DNA of 64,000 bases, taken from the NCBI GenBank assembly GCA_964519985.1, contig CAZFMF010000001.1, positions 248,001 to 312,000 on the forward strand, given 5' to 3'. Shown here piece by piece: positions 50,737-59,856 of this stretch. The notes below the pieces were generated by a model. That model was not told the origin of the DNA. It saw only the letters and a program-made list of their open reading frames with translations, and made no database searches. Every line of letters starts with the position of its first letter. Within the stretch, counting starts at the first letter, position 1. The DNA comes from JAIEOG01 sp964519985. Its GTDB lineage: Bacteria; Bdellovibrionota; FAC87; UBA2466. The translations under genes and the position numbers were made by a program.

Positions 50737-52566
50737 TTAATGGTAGATGTTGCCGAGGTTGGGATCGCCGGTCGGTGGGTTACGGATCGGACCGGAGGCG
50801 CCGTTGCTGTCGCGTACCACCATCGTGCGCATCAAGGCGTCGAAGGAGATGAACTTCACCGAGTAGCCGACGCGGCCGCGACGGCCCGTGGGGGCCCAGC
50901 CGCTATTGGCGAGATCGCGATCGGCCCAGCCGAATTCGCGTTCTTTTCCGCCGCCGATAATCGGTAGATCGGATGCGAGTTCCACGGCGTGGGACGCCGG
51001 GCCTTCCTCTGCGTATTGAAGGCTTCCGTAGCGGATGCCGGAGTTGGGGGCGCTGACCGGGATGTAGCCCTGGCCTTTCGTGCGGCCCGTTGTCGGGAAG
51101 TACGCGGGAGTGCGTGGTTCCGGAGTGTCGACGAGCTGGTTGTTGCCATCGCCCGTTTCCAGATAATCCGGATACAGCGCAACCGCATAGTCGGGTTCGG
51201 CCCAATCATCTTGTTTCTGCGGATTGGGAAAGAGCGTGTACATCATCGCATCGAAAATCGTGGGCGCGGTAATGGCGCGCAACGCGGTACGCAGGTCGCC
51301 GTTTTTCGCGGGGTCCGGCCAGCCAGCATTTTGTTCCCCTTCCGGGCGGCCGGCTTGGTTGAACGGGTGTAAGGCATCGAGCATTGCCATGACCTTCGTG
51401 TTCATGATCCCCAGATTATCGCCGGGCTTGAAGCTAAAATTCACCATCCGGTTGTTATTACCTGGACGGTTGGGCACCGGCACGAGCTGGTCGGCGGCCA
51501 CGTCGGGTCCGACGCGACTGCCGAATGGTTTCGCGGCGGCAAAGGCCTCGAGCGTCGGGAACGCGGCGTCGATCCACCGTTGCGGCATGAAGAGCATGCG
51601 CGGCTTCGACGAGAGCTTCACCGCAAAGTAGGTCACGATCGTTTGGTCTTTGCTGACCCCCGATACCATTCCGTCAAAATCCAAAAAGCGCGGGCGACCC
51701 ACGCAGCCTTCGCCTTCCACGTTGAAGTTCACGAAAAACAAACTCGCCCGCATTACGTTTTCATTCAAACGTAGATACTCATTCCCGCTGGGCTGCAGGA
51801 TTTCCATTTTGAATTCGTCGCGGTTGGCGAGGGAGAGATTGCGGCGCGCCGTTTCAAACGCCGTGCGGGCGATGGGGTGTTGATTCGCTTCGGCGTTACC
51901 TCCCCCGACTTCGTTCAGCCAACCTTGGATCTCCTTGATCTGATCGGCGTGGAAACGCGAGCGACGCGTGTAAACATTCACCAGATGTTCGGCGAGCCGG
52001 CGATTGTCATTCGCGGCGGCGGCGCACTCTTGTTTGGCGGCATCAGCGATCTTGCGGATCTGGGCCGCGATCGCCACGGCGAAAGGGTCAAACGCCGCAA
52101 TGACCGGGGGCACGACGATGGGGGGCAAACCCCCGGTGGTCGGCGAAGCGTTTCGGCAAAGGTTGGTGTCGAAGCGGTACTTCAGACCGGAGAGCGCCTG
52201 GTAGCCGTGCGCTTGTTGGCAGATGAAGGGCTCGACGTTGGGAGCGCCCCCGCCGCCGGAGTAAAACCCCGCTCCGCGCGGGAAGTTTCGGTTGTGCCGC
52301 AAGTGGGTGACTTGCACGCGCATCGCCATCTCTTTGAGATTTTGGCGCAGGTAATAGTTCATTTGGCCCAGGCGACCCAGGGCCTGCGCTTGCCACGCGG
52401 CGCCGGAGTAAGCGGCGGCATCGGCGGCGTTCTGCAAATTGATCTTGTTGTTAATGAGGTGGCCGAAATCTACGACCATCGCGAAGAGCACGAACATGAA
52501 CGTGAAAACGAGCGCGAAGAGTATCGCGACCTGTCCCCGTTCATTTCTCTTTCCCCGAAACCCCAT
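50737..52566 (-). CDS. TadG-like protein with Flp-pilus TadE/G N-terminus
   Basis: This is a 609-residue protein. The N-terminus RNERGQVAILFALVFTFMFVL followed by VVDFGHLINNKINLQNAADAAAYSGA matches the TadE/G-like motif: a transmembrane helix, then a conserved 'D.....ND.LQ.A.DAAALAGA' string. The roughly 550-residue remainder is periplasmic, with no vWA domain seen. TadG is a minor, stabilising part of Flp/Tad pili. No other tad genes are in the window, so it may act alone or the main locus is elsewhere. Confidence 0.75.
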   Translation of the reverse strand: MGFRGKRNERGQVAILFALVFTFMFVLFAMVVDFGHLINNKINLQNAADAAAYSGAAWQAQALGRLGQMNYYLRQNLKEMAMRVQVTHLRHNRNFPRGAGFYSGGGGAPNVEPFICQQAHGYQALSGLKYRFDTNLCRNASPTTGGLPPIVVPPVIAAFDPFAVAIAAQIRKIADAAKQECAAAANDNRRLAEHLVNVYTRRSRFHADQIKEIQGWLNEVGGGNAEANQHPIARTAFETARRNLSLANRDEFKMEILQPSGNEYLRLNENVMRASLFFVNFNVEGEGCVGRPRFLDFDGMVSGVSKDQTIVTYFAVKLSSKPRMLFMPQRWIDAAFPTLEAFAAAKPFGSRVGPDVAADQLVPVPNRPGNNNRMVNFSFKPGDNLGIMNTKVMAMLDALHPFNQAGRPEGEQNAGWPDPAKNGDLRTALRAITAPTIFDAMMYTLFPNPQKQDDWAEPDYAVALYPDYLETGDGNNQLVDTPEPRTPAYFPTTGRTKGQGYIPVSAPNSGIRYGSLQYAEEGPASHAVELASDLPIIGGGKEREFGWADRDLANSGWAPTGRRGRVGYSVKFISFDALMRTMVVRDSNGASGPIRNPPTGDPNLGNIYH

Positions 52567-52760
52567 AGTGTAATTATACGCCGCATCGGTTTGCGCGGCT
52601 ACTCCCCACTTTAGCCGCTATCGGCAGAAGTGCTTGAAACCTTGAGAGAAAAAACGCAGTCGACACGCTGAGTTATCCTGAACGCGGTGCATAAGTTTCG
52701 AGCAGATCTGTCTACGGTCCCTGCCTGATTTTGCCGAAAAGGAGTGGAGGAGTTTCGCGG

Positions 52761-54221
52761 ATGAAGAGGCTACTAGCCGCCATATTTTTCGCGCTCTGGG
52801 GCACCCTTGCGGTCGACGGTTTGCGGACCGTCCAAGCGGCGAGCGGTAGCTTTGAGCAACTCGAGCTCTTCACCAAGGTTCTGCACTACGTTCAGAGCAA
52901 TTACGTCGAGAAAGTCGATACGAAGAAGCTGATGGAAGGCGCCATCAAGGGCATGCTCGCCACGCTGGATCCTCACACCGTCTACTTACCGGCCGACCAG
53001 TTCAAAGAAATGCAGGTGGATACCAGCGGAAAGTTTGGCGGACTGGGGATCGAAATCACGGTGACCGATGGCTACCTCACCGTGGTGACGCCGATCGAAG
53101 ATACGCCCGCCTTCCGGGCCGGAGTGGAGCCGGGCGACCGCATCATCATTATCGAAGACCGCGCGCAGAAGGTGAAAAAGAATACCAAGGGCATGAGTCT
53201 GCAGGATGCCGTGGGCGTGATGCGCGGAAAAAAAGGCTCGCCGGTGATTTTGCATGTCGCCCGCAAGGGTAAAGAGGGATTGATCGAAATCGAAGTCAAG
53301 CGCGACACCATTAATGTCGTGGCGGTCAAGGGCGGTTTGATCGAGCCCGACTACGCTTGGTTGCGCATCACCAATTTCCAGGCGCATACCGCCAAAGAAT
53401 TGCGCGCGAAAATCGATTCGCTTATCGCTAAGAACAAACGTCCGCTCAAAGGCGTTGTACTCGATTTGCGCAGCAATCCGGGCGGTCTCCTTGAGGAAGC
53501 GGTCTTAGTCTCCGGGCTCTTCCTCGATCGCGTGCCGGTGGTGAGCACGATTGGTCGGGACAAGGCGAAAAAGGAAGTCGAGTATTCGACCGGCATCAAG
53601 CCCTTTAAGAATTTCAAGATGGTTTGCCTCGTGAATGAGTCGAGTGCGAGCGCTTCGGAAATCGTCGCGGGCGCGTTGCAGGACCATAAACGGGCGATGA
53701 TTGTCGGCAAGCAGACGTTCGGCAAAGGTTCCGTGCAAACCGTCATCGATCTGGAAAACAAGGCGGGTCTGAAGCTCACCATTGCGCGCTACTACACTCC
53801 CAACGGCCGTTCGATTCAGTCGAAGGGGATCAAGCCCGATTTCGAAGTCGATCGCCTTGACGCGAGCCTGGTGGAAAAAGCGCGGCAACAAAAGGCGCTG
53901 CGCGAGGCGGATCTCCAGGGCCATATTTTGGGTGAAGACGAGGGCAAGCCGGCGACCGAAGTCGACGAGGAGCCGGAGACCGTCTCGAAAGGCGCAATTG
54001 AAGAGTACAAAGACAAGCGCCCCATCAAGGAAAAAGACGGTAAGAAGCTCCGGGTCGACGATCCGGTTGAGATGATGAAAACCGACTTCCAACTGCAACA
54101 GAGTGTGAGCTACCTCAAAGCCTGGGGTATCTTCGAGTTAGGCGCGAAAGAAACACCCAAGCGTGACTCCGCGGCCGACAAGAAAGCCGACGGCGAAATC
54201 GAGATGGATAGCGAAGGCTAA
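52761..54221 (+). CDS. C-terminal processing peptidase (S41)
   Basis: The ATG at 52761 (MKRLLAAIFFALWGTLAV) gives a signal-anchored protein; an in-frame codon 30 bases earlier lacks a better site. Domains: N-terminal helical cap, PDZ (about 95-180, FGGLGIEITVTDGYLTVVTP), then S41 core: VVLDLRSNPGGLLEEAV, NESSASASEIVAGAL (catalytic Ser), GKQTFGKGSVQTVID (catalytic Lys). The C-terminal acidic/Lys-rich tail is unusual. It cleaves tails of periplasmic proteins. It overlaps the convergent metallopeptidase-barrel gene by 4 nt. Confidence 0.92.
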   Translation: MKRLLAAIFFALWGTLAVDGLRTVQAASGSFEQLELFTKVLHYVQSNYVEKVDTKKLMEGAIKGMLATLDPHTVYLPADQFKEMQVDTSGKFGGLGIEITVTDGYLTVVTPIEDTPAFRAGVEPGDRIIIIEDRAQKVKKNTKGMSLQDAVGVMRGKKGSPVILHVARKGKEGLIEIEVKRDTINVVAVKGGLIEPDYAWLRITNFQAHTAKELRAKIDSLIAKNKRPLKGVVLDLRSNPGGLLEEAVLVSGLFLDRVPVVSTIGRDKAKKEVEYSTGIKPFKNFKMVCLVNESSASASEIVAGALQDHKRAMIVGKQTFGKGSVQTVIDLENKAGLKLTIARYYTPNGRSIQSKGIKPDFEVDRLDASLVEKARQQKALREADLQGHILGEDEGKPATEVDEEPETVSKGAIEEYKDKRPIKEKDGKKLRVDDPVEMMKTDFQLQQSVSYLKAWGIFELGAKETPKRDSAADKKADGEIEMDSEG

Positions 54222-57019
54222 AACAGCGAGGCTTCCATCGCGAAGGTGACGTACAGGGGTTCCCCGACGGGTCCAAAACCGTGGTAGGCCCCTAGCCGCA
54301 AAACGGCCGGCAGATAGTAGAAAAGCTTCCAATTGCTCTTCAGCTCCACTCCCGCACTCCCATACCAGTAAAAGAATCGACCGCCCGAGGTGACGTCGGC
54401 CACCAGGGCCGCATCTAGGCGTTTGAGGAAAAACGGCCATTGGTTCCAGCCCCGCTCGACCTCCAAGAGGGGCAGCAGGTAGTCAAAGTTGAAAGTCACG
54501 AGCTTCTGGCTCAGGAAAGTTCCGGGGTAAAAACCGCGGTTAAGAAAAAAGCCGCGCCCCTGCGAGAACGCTAATTCCCCGCCGCCCTGGAAGAAACTAT
54601 TGTAGGTCGGTGTGCCGTAGGTGTAGCCGAGCCGGGCGCCAAGTTTCACGATGTGCCGGTGATACCACGGCGTTTGTAACCACTGATCCAGTCCGGCGGT
54701 GGTGGCGTAAAAGTTGTCGCGACTGCCCAGCGCTTTGAAATACTGTGCGTGATTGACGCTCACTTGGGTTGCGCGCAACGGTGCGATGGCGCGCGCGGCG
54801 GTTTTCACCCAGAAGCTGTGCGAGACACCGAGGCTCAGTCCCACGGACGGTAGACCGGGGCCCAAGCGCGATGGTTCCACCTTCTTGTAGATCGCCGTCG
54901 CGGTAATCGTGGGGAGGTCGCGGCCGAGTTTCGTGCTGAGGCTGATGCTGTAACCCCACTGCTGCAAAAACGCTTTGCTCGCGATGAGGTACGACGGCAG
55001 GAAGCTGGCGTCGACGAGGAGCTGGTAATTCAAACCAAACCGATAGCCGTAGCTCGCGATCAGGAACGGGCTGCCGCGAGTATCGTAACCGCCAAAAAGG
55101 TTGTAGACGTGCTTTTGGGAAACATCGAAACCCGGAATCCAGGCCGCGAACTGCACGCCGTCCGGCACGACGAAAATGGAAGGGATCCACGCGCGCGGCG
55201 CCAGCGTTGACCACGCCGAGTAGGGTTTGCCCTCCGTGGCGGTCACCGCGGAAGCGCTCTCACGTTCCGGCTCAAATTCTTTTAGTCGCTCCGGTTCCGA
55301 ATGAATCGGCTTGGCTTCGGCGACATCATATCCGCCGTGCCGGTAACTGGTGACCCACCACTTGCCGCCGCGTTCGGCGAAGCTATTCACGCCGCCCATG
55401 ACGGAAACGACCTTTCGGGCCCATTTCTTTTCCGGGTGCAGTAGCCAAACTTCTTCGCGACCGGAGACCGACGTAATCGCCGGCCATTCCCCCGACTCTT
55501 TCGGAGGGGCGAAGCGATAGAAGTGTCCCGCCAGTTCCCAGAATTTTTTCGGCTCACTCGCGCTCGGCCAGCGATAAAGAGCCGTGGAGACCGGGCGACG
55601 CACGGCGATGAGTGGGGGAGTGGCGGGCGCGATAGCACTGACCCATTCACCTTCCGGAACGCCCCACTCGCGCACGAGCGTCCAATCTTTCCAATCTTGG
55701 CTGGTGGTCCACTCCCGCACGAACCCGTGGCCGCTCGTCTCCTGATAAGTGAGAACTTTCCCCGCATCCGCACACGCAAAGGACTGGACGTGTGTGATCG
55801 GCGCATCTTTGTAGAGTGGGCGTGTCGTTGATTCCTTCTCGACGTCGAGCACCCGAGCGGAATTCAGTAGGTAGCCATTGTTGCTCTCGGTCTCCGCGTA
55901 GACGAGATAATCCTTTCCATCGCGACGGGTCCAACAACCGCCCTCTTGCCGCCCACCCTCCAGGCTAATGGAGCGATTTTCTTTTTCCGAGTGGGTGGAC
56001 AAGATTTCGAGCGAGCTGCCGACGTCGGGATGGGCCTTGCGGTACGCGAGCAGGCGCCCATCCGTCGACGCCATCAAATCCCACTTATAGTAGCGCGTGT
56101 CGGTGAGGTATTTCAGTTCGGAAAGAGGGCGCTTTTCGATGTCCTGGATCTCGCGGGCGGTGGTCTCGCCGGTCTTTTTAAAGATGTCGGCCCAGAGGGT
56201 TGGGTAGTCCGCGCCGTAGGTGGATTCCACCGGACCATTGATCAAGTAGGGAAAAGCCCGACTGGTTTTTTCGACGAAGGCGCGAATTCCATCCGCCTTT
56301 TTGCGTGCCCAAAGCTCTCGGTACAAGTGGTAGCCGAAGAAATAGGGCGAAGCCCCCTGCGGCCAGCGGATACTGCCTTCTAAAAGGTCGAGCGGCACGA
56401 AAGCATTTCCCCAAACGCCCTCTTTCACCGCCATCCGGCGGTACATCGCAAAGGTGGCGCCGCGACCCCGTCCCCCGCGCGTGAATTCCGTTTCAAAAAA
56501 AGTCGCTAGGCCTTCGTGTAGGTGCGAGGGCATCAAGCCGTTGGGCAGAACCCACGCGCCGAAAACGGAGCGAAGCAGTGACCACATTCCGTTGGCGGGA
56601 TACAAATGCAGTACGTGCACATACTCGTGTAGGACGACGGAGCTCAACCAACCATCCAATTCGGCGAGTGCGCCGGCCGGCTCCGGCGGCGCGGCGAAAA
56701 TCACCATATGAGGAAACGGAAAATCGATCGCGTAGCCATTGAGTGAATCGTGGAAATCGGCGAGCACAATCCAAGTCTTGGGTGGGACTTCTTCGAAAAC
56801 GGGCGCGAGCAAGTCGTGCGCTTTTTCGGCGGCGGCCAAGACGCGATCGGCCAGGCGATCTTCCCCCCGTCGGTAAAGAATGCGGAAATACGATGTGTCT
56901 TTGGTCATCCACGGGATGTCCGACGGAAAAGTAATGTAGGCTGGGCTCTCCGCTTGCGCAAATGCCGAAACCAAGAGGAGCCCGCCGAAAACCCAGCGGC
57001 CGAAACGCATGACGCCCAT
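54218..57019 (-). CDS. Metallopeptidase / propeller / outer-membrane barrel fusion
   Basis: This is a 933-residue protein with a signal peptide (RFGRWVFGGLLLVSAFAQA). Residues about 30-290 form a gluzincin-like peptidase: VVLHEYVHVLHLY (HExxH at 131-135) and SHLHEGLATFFETE, with E169 as probable third ligand. Residues about 300-600 look like a beta-propeller (repeated strand blades such as GKDYLVYAE, VYLLHPEKKW). The last 330 residues are a barrel (YQLLVDASFLPSYLIASKAF, LNHAQYFKALGSRD-type strands) ending MEASLF. Barrel-anchored peptidases with a propeller seem to occur in deltaproteobacteria-like groups. The peptidase would face the medium or the periplasm, depending on topology. Confidence 0.75.
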   Translation of the reverse strand: MGVMRFGRWVFGGLLLVSAFAQAESPAYITFPSDIPWMTKDTSYFRILYRRGEDRLADRVLAAAEKAHDLLAPVFEEVPPKTWIVLADFHDSLNGYAIDFPFPHMVIFAAPPEPAGALAELDGWLSSVVLHEYVHVLHLYPANGMWSLLRSVFGAWVLPNGLMPSHLHEGLATFFETEFTRGGRGRGATFAMYRRMAVKEGVWGNAFVPLDLLEGSIRWPQGASPYFFGYHLYRELWARKKADGIRAFVEKTSRAFPYLINGPVESTYGADYPTLWADIFKKTGETTAREIQDIEKRPLSELKYLTDTRYYKWDLMASTDGRLLAYRKAHPDVGSSLEILSTHSEKENRSISLEGGRQEGGCWTRRDGKDYLVYAETESNNGYLLNSARVLDVEKESTTRPLYKDAPITHVQSFACADAGKVLTYQETSGHGFVREWTTSQDWKDWTLVREWGVPEGEWVSAIAPATPPLIAVRRPVSTALYRWPSASEPKKFWELAGHFYRFAPPKESGEWPAITSVSGREEVWLLHPEKKWARKVVSVMGGVNSFAERGGKWWVTSYRHGGYDVAEAKPIHSEPERLKEFEPERESASAVTATEGKPYSAWSTLAPRAWIPSIFVVPDGVQFAAWIPGFDVSQKHVYNLFGGYDTRGSPFLIASYGYRFGLNYQLLVDASFLPSYLIASKAFLQQWGYSISLSTKLGRDLPTITATAIYKKVEPSRLGPGLPSVGLSLGVSHSFWVKTAARAIAPLRATQVSVNHAQYFKALGSRDNFYATTAGLDQWLQTPWYHRHIVKLGARLGYTYGTPTYNSFFQGGGELAFSQGRGFFLNRGFYPGTFLSQKLVTFNFDYLLPLLEVERGWNQWPFFLKRLDAALVADVTSGGRFFYWYGSAGVELKSNWKLFYYLPAVLRLGAYHGFGPVGEPLYVTFAMEASLF

Positions 57020-57037
57020 TCTATGTCGCCTCTTCGT

Positions 57038-58048
57038 TCAAAGGTAGCGCTCAATCGCACCGACGACTTCATCGGAGGTGATTTGGGTCAGGCACCCGTG
57101 CGACGCCAGCGGACACGTTTCCACTCCGCACCAGGCGTAGCGGGGATCCCCGGCGTCATTGGAACGACAATGCATCGGCTTTTGAATGGCGGTGTGTCTT
57201 GGCTCCGTGTAGGGGTGCCATTCTCCCACCGATTCGGGACCGAAGAGAGTCACGGTGGGGATGTTCAACGCCGCGGCCAAATGTTTCAAACCGGAGTCGG
57301 AGCCGACATAAAGCTTGGCCTGCGCGAGCAAGCCGATCGCTTGTTCCAGGCGCGGAGTGAAAAATACCGTCGGAAAACGGCGAGCAATCGGTTCCATCCC
57401 GCGAAACTCGCTGGCGTCCGGGGCGATCACCGCGACCGGGTGGTGACTTGCGATCTTTTCGATCGTCGTCGCGTAGCGTTCCAACGGCCAGCGTTTTGCC
57501 GGCCGGCTTGCCCCCGGCGCGAAGACAATCGGCGCTTGCAGGCTAAGACCGGTCTGGCGTTCCCATTGCTTGGCGGCTTCTTTTTTCCATTCCGCTTTGC
57601 AAAAAATACGCGTTTCCGGCGCGGCGCCACTCCACCCCAACGTCCGCACGACGTTGAGATCCCGATCGGTCGCCGCCATCGGCTGGCCGAGGTTCACGAC
57701 CGGAAGATCCGAACCCAGATTGCGACCTTTTCGGCTGTGGTGGTGAATGACACATTTTGCGGCACCCGACCGGCGCACCAAACGCCGCGTCCTTTGGCTG
57801 GCGTGGAAAGCCAATGCATAGTCGTAACCGCGCGTCTTCCACTCGCGGGCGAGTCGTGCGTGACGTCCGTCACTTTTTAGCGGAAACCGCGTCTTGAATC
57901 GCGGGTCGGCTTCGAAAAGCGGCGCGTATTCGGCGGGAAAAGCGATGTCGATCTCGGCGCCGGGAAAATGCCGTAGAAGCGCCTCCAGGGCGGAGGTCCA
58001 AAGAATCGTATCGCCGAGGCGTCTCCATTTGACGGCAAGGATCTTCAC
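57038..58048 (-). CDS. Glycosyltransferase family 9 (heptosyltransferase-like)
   Basis: The chosen start is GTG 58048 (VKILAVKWRRLGDTILWTSA). The product is 336 residues with the GT9 pattern: LGDTILWTSALEAL, IVFAPGASRPAKRWPLERYA, LYVGSDSGLKHLAAALNIPT and TLFGPESVGEWHPY. It resembles WaaC/WaaF enzymes that add heptose to the lipopolysaccharide core. The acceptor is unknown. A cluster of Cys near the C-terminus (RYAWCGVETCPLASHGCL) is common in this branch. Confidence 0.9.
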   Translation of the reverse strand: MKILAVKWRRLGDTILWTSALEALLRHFPGAEIDIAFPAEYAPLFEADPRFKTRFPLKSDGRHARLAREWKTRGYDYALAFHASQRTRRLVRRSGAAKCVIHHHSRKGRNLGSDLPVVNLGQPMAATDRDLNVVRTLGWSGAAPETRIFCKAEWKKEAAKQWERQTGLSLQAPIVFAPGASRPAKRWPLERYATTIEKIASHHPVAVIAPDASEFRGMEPIARRFPTVFFTPRLEQAIGLLAQAKLYVGSDSGLKHLAAALNIPTVTLFGPESVGEWHPYTEPRHTAIQKPMHCRSNDAGDPRYAWCGVETCPLASHGCLTQITSDEVVGAIERYL

Positions 58049-58202
58049 ATCGATGGAAGCGACGTTAGAGGGGATCGCGAAGCGGGGCAAGTCTCAGTTT
58101 GATGTAATCGGCGCAGTGCGTCGAACGCCGAATAATCAAGAAATTGCTGTATAAACGGGCATTTTTCGATTAGTTTTTAGTTTCAACCAGGAGTCAAAAA
58201 AG

Positions 58203-58742
58203 ATGAGCGGAGCGAGACATCTTCGGTTTTCTTTCATAGCGGTCTTTGCATTGTGTTTGGCAGTGGCACTTGCTTCCTGCAGCAAGAAAGATGTGAAGCC
58301 GGATGAGCCGGGCTTCAGTCCTTCCGACGGCGCCGCCGCCGACGGAATGGGGGATGCCGCCGCCGCGACCCCGGCGCTGAGTGCGGGTGACGCTTCGGCC
58401 GCCGCGCCGGAACTCGAAACGATTTACTACGCGTTCGATAGCTTCAGCCTGAGCAACGAAGCGCGCAACGCTTTGAAGACGAATGCCCAGTGGCTGACGG
58501 AAAATCCGACGGCCACCATTCAGGTCGAAGGGCATTGCGATGAACGCGGAACGACGGAATACAACCTCGCGTTGGGTGAGCGTCGGTCCAATGCGGCAAA
58601 GGACTACCTCCAGAAGTTGGGCGTAGATGCTTCGCGCATCTCCGTGATCAGCTACGGTGAGGAGCGGCCCCAGGAAATGGGGAGCGAAGAAGGCGCCTGG
58701 GCGAAAAACCGCCGCGCTTCGTTCGTAATCCTTTCGCGGTAG
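58203..58742 (+). CDS. pal: Peptidoglycan-associated lipoprotein Pal
   Basis: This is a 179-residue lipoprotein with AGGAG upstream and a lipobox at residues 23-26 (LASC). An Ala/Asp-rich linker is followed by an OmpA-like domain: IYYAFDSFSLSNEARN, IQVEGHCDERGTTEYNLALG, RRSNAAKDYLQKLG, ISYGEERPQEMG. The Asp/Arg pair that holds diaminopimelate is present. Pal links the outer membrane to peptidoglycan. TolA/TolB are not in the window. Confidence 0.92.
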   Translation: MSGARHLRFSFIAVFALCLAVALASCSKKDVKPDEPGFSPSDGAAADGMGDAAAATPALSAGDASAAAPELETIYYAFDSFSLSNEARNALKTNAQWLTENPTATIQVEGHCDERGTTEYNLALGERRSNAAKDYLQKLGVDASRISVISYGEERPQEMGSEEGAWAKNRRASFVILSR

Positions 58743-58744
58743 TC

Positions 58745-59152
58745 GTGAAATTCATAGCGGCGAAAGCCAGCCCTAGGCACTCATTGCGTCGGCGAGTCTC
58801 GCGGTCGACGATTTGTCCCGGGTTGGTTTTCGCCGCTTTTCTTTTCTCCGGGTGCGAGTCTCGCCCCGTCAAAGAGCTCGCGCTGGCCGACGTGGCCATT
58901 CGCGCCGCCCAAAAAGTGAAGGCCGAGTCGCTCGCGACCGACGAGTTTCGTCGGGCGGAAAACTACTATTTGCGCGCTAAAAAAGACTATGCCGATGGGT
59001 ACTACGACTCGAGTCGCAAGTACGCGGTGGATGCCCGTCTTTCGGCCGAGCGCGCCGAGTACACCGCGCTTTCGAAGCAGCAAAAAGTGAAGGCGCGTGA
59101 TTCGGAGACGATGGTTGATACGCCTCCCCCGGCCGAAGGAGGTCGTCAGTGA
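58745..59152 (+). CDS. DUF4398-like lipoprotein
   Basis: This is a 135-residue protein with a GTG start two bases after the pal stop. The N-region is long and Arg-rich (RHSLRRRVSR), then a hydrophobic segment and lipobox FSGC. The mature part is a helical hairpin (LALADVAIRAAQKVKAESL, YYLRAKKDYADGYYDSS) of the DUF4398 kind, found next to pal/ompA genes. It overlaps the next gene (GTGA). Likely an envelope lipoprotein working with Pal. Confidence 0.8.
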   Translation: MKFIAAKASPRHSLRRRVSRSTICPGLVFAAFLFSGCESRPVKELALADVAIRAAQKVKAESLATDEFRRAENYYLRAKKDYADGYYDSSRKYAVDARLSAERAEYTALSKQQKVKARDSETMVDTPPPAEGGRQ

Positions 59153-59856
59153 GAGCGGTTTGGGTATTGGGACTCGTTTGTATCCTTTTCTCGACTCTGG
59201 GCGCGAGCTGTAAAACCAAACGCGATGTCCGGCGCGAGCAAGAATATGAACGCATCAAAGCGGAAGTGCGGGAAGCGCGTGGTGCCCGGGCGGACCTAGA
59301 AGTGATTTCGGAAGAGTTTCGAACCGAGCTGGCGCGCCTTAGCACCGCCGTGGAAGAGCAGAGTCAGTTGCAGCGCGTGCAAAATGAAGAGCTCCGTCGT
59401 GAACTGCAGACGATGAGCACGAAAGTCCAGACGCTCGAGCAACAAATGGCGGCGGCCACCGCGGCACCGCCGCCCAAGGTGCAAAAGCCCGCCACCTACG
59501 AGTCGGCGCGGGAGCTTTTCGATGCCCAGAAGTATGAAGAAGCGGCCGAGGAAGCCAAGTCCGTGATCCGCACCAAGCCAAAAGCATCGCCGGACGTGCG
59601 CAAAGCGCAGTTTCTTTTGGCGGAGTCTTATTTTGCGGCGAAGGATTTCGGAGCGGCGGCTTTGGAATTCTCAGAATTTAAGAAAGCCTACCCGAAAGAC
59701 GCGAACACGCCGAGTGCCACGTTTCGGCAGGGGTTGTGCTTTAAAAACCTGGGCAAAGAAAAGGAAGCGAAGCTTTTCTATCAGGAAGTGATCGAGCGCT
59801 TTCCGAAAAGTCCGGCGGCGGCCCAGGCCAAAAAAGAACTCGCTAAGAAACACTAA
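59149..59856 (+). CDS. YbgF/CpoB-like TPR lipoprotein
   Basis: This is a 235-residue protein with a GTG start and a lipobox (LGASC). It has a coiled coil at about 25-110 (EQSQLQRVQNEELRRELQTM), then TPR repeats to the end (YESARELFDAQKYEEAAEEA, FLLAESYFAAKDFGAAALEF, FRQGLCFKNLGKEKEA). The order coiled coil then TPR is that of YbgF/CpoB, which coordinates peptidoglycan synthesis with outer-membrane constriction. The E. coli protein is soluble and periplasmic; this one is a predicted lipoprotein. It overlaps the convergent protease gene by 4 nt. Confidence 0.85.
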   Translation: MRAVWVLGLVCILFSTLGASCKTKRDVRREQEYERIKAEVREARGARADLEVISEEFRTELARLSTAVEEQSQLQRVQNEELRRELQTMSTKVQTLEQQMAAATAAPPPKVQKPATYESARELFDAQKYEEAAEEAKSVIRTKPKASPDVRKAQFLLAESYFAAKDFGAAALEFSEFKKAYPKDANTPSATFRQGLCFKNLGKEKEAKLFYQEVIERFPKSPAAAQAKKELAKKH

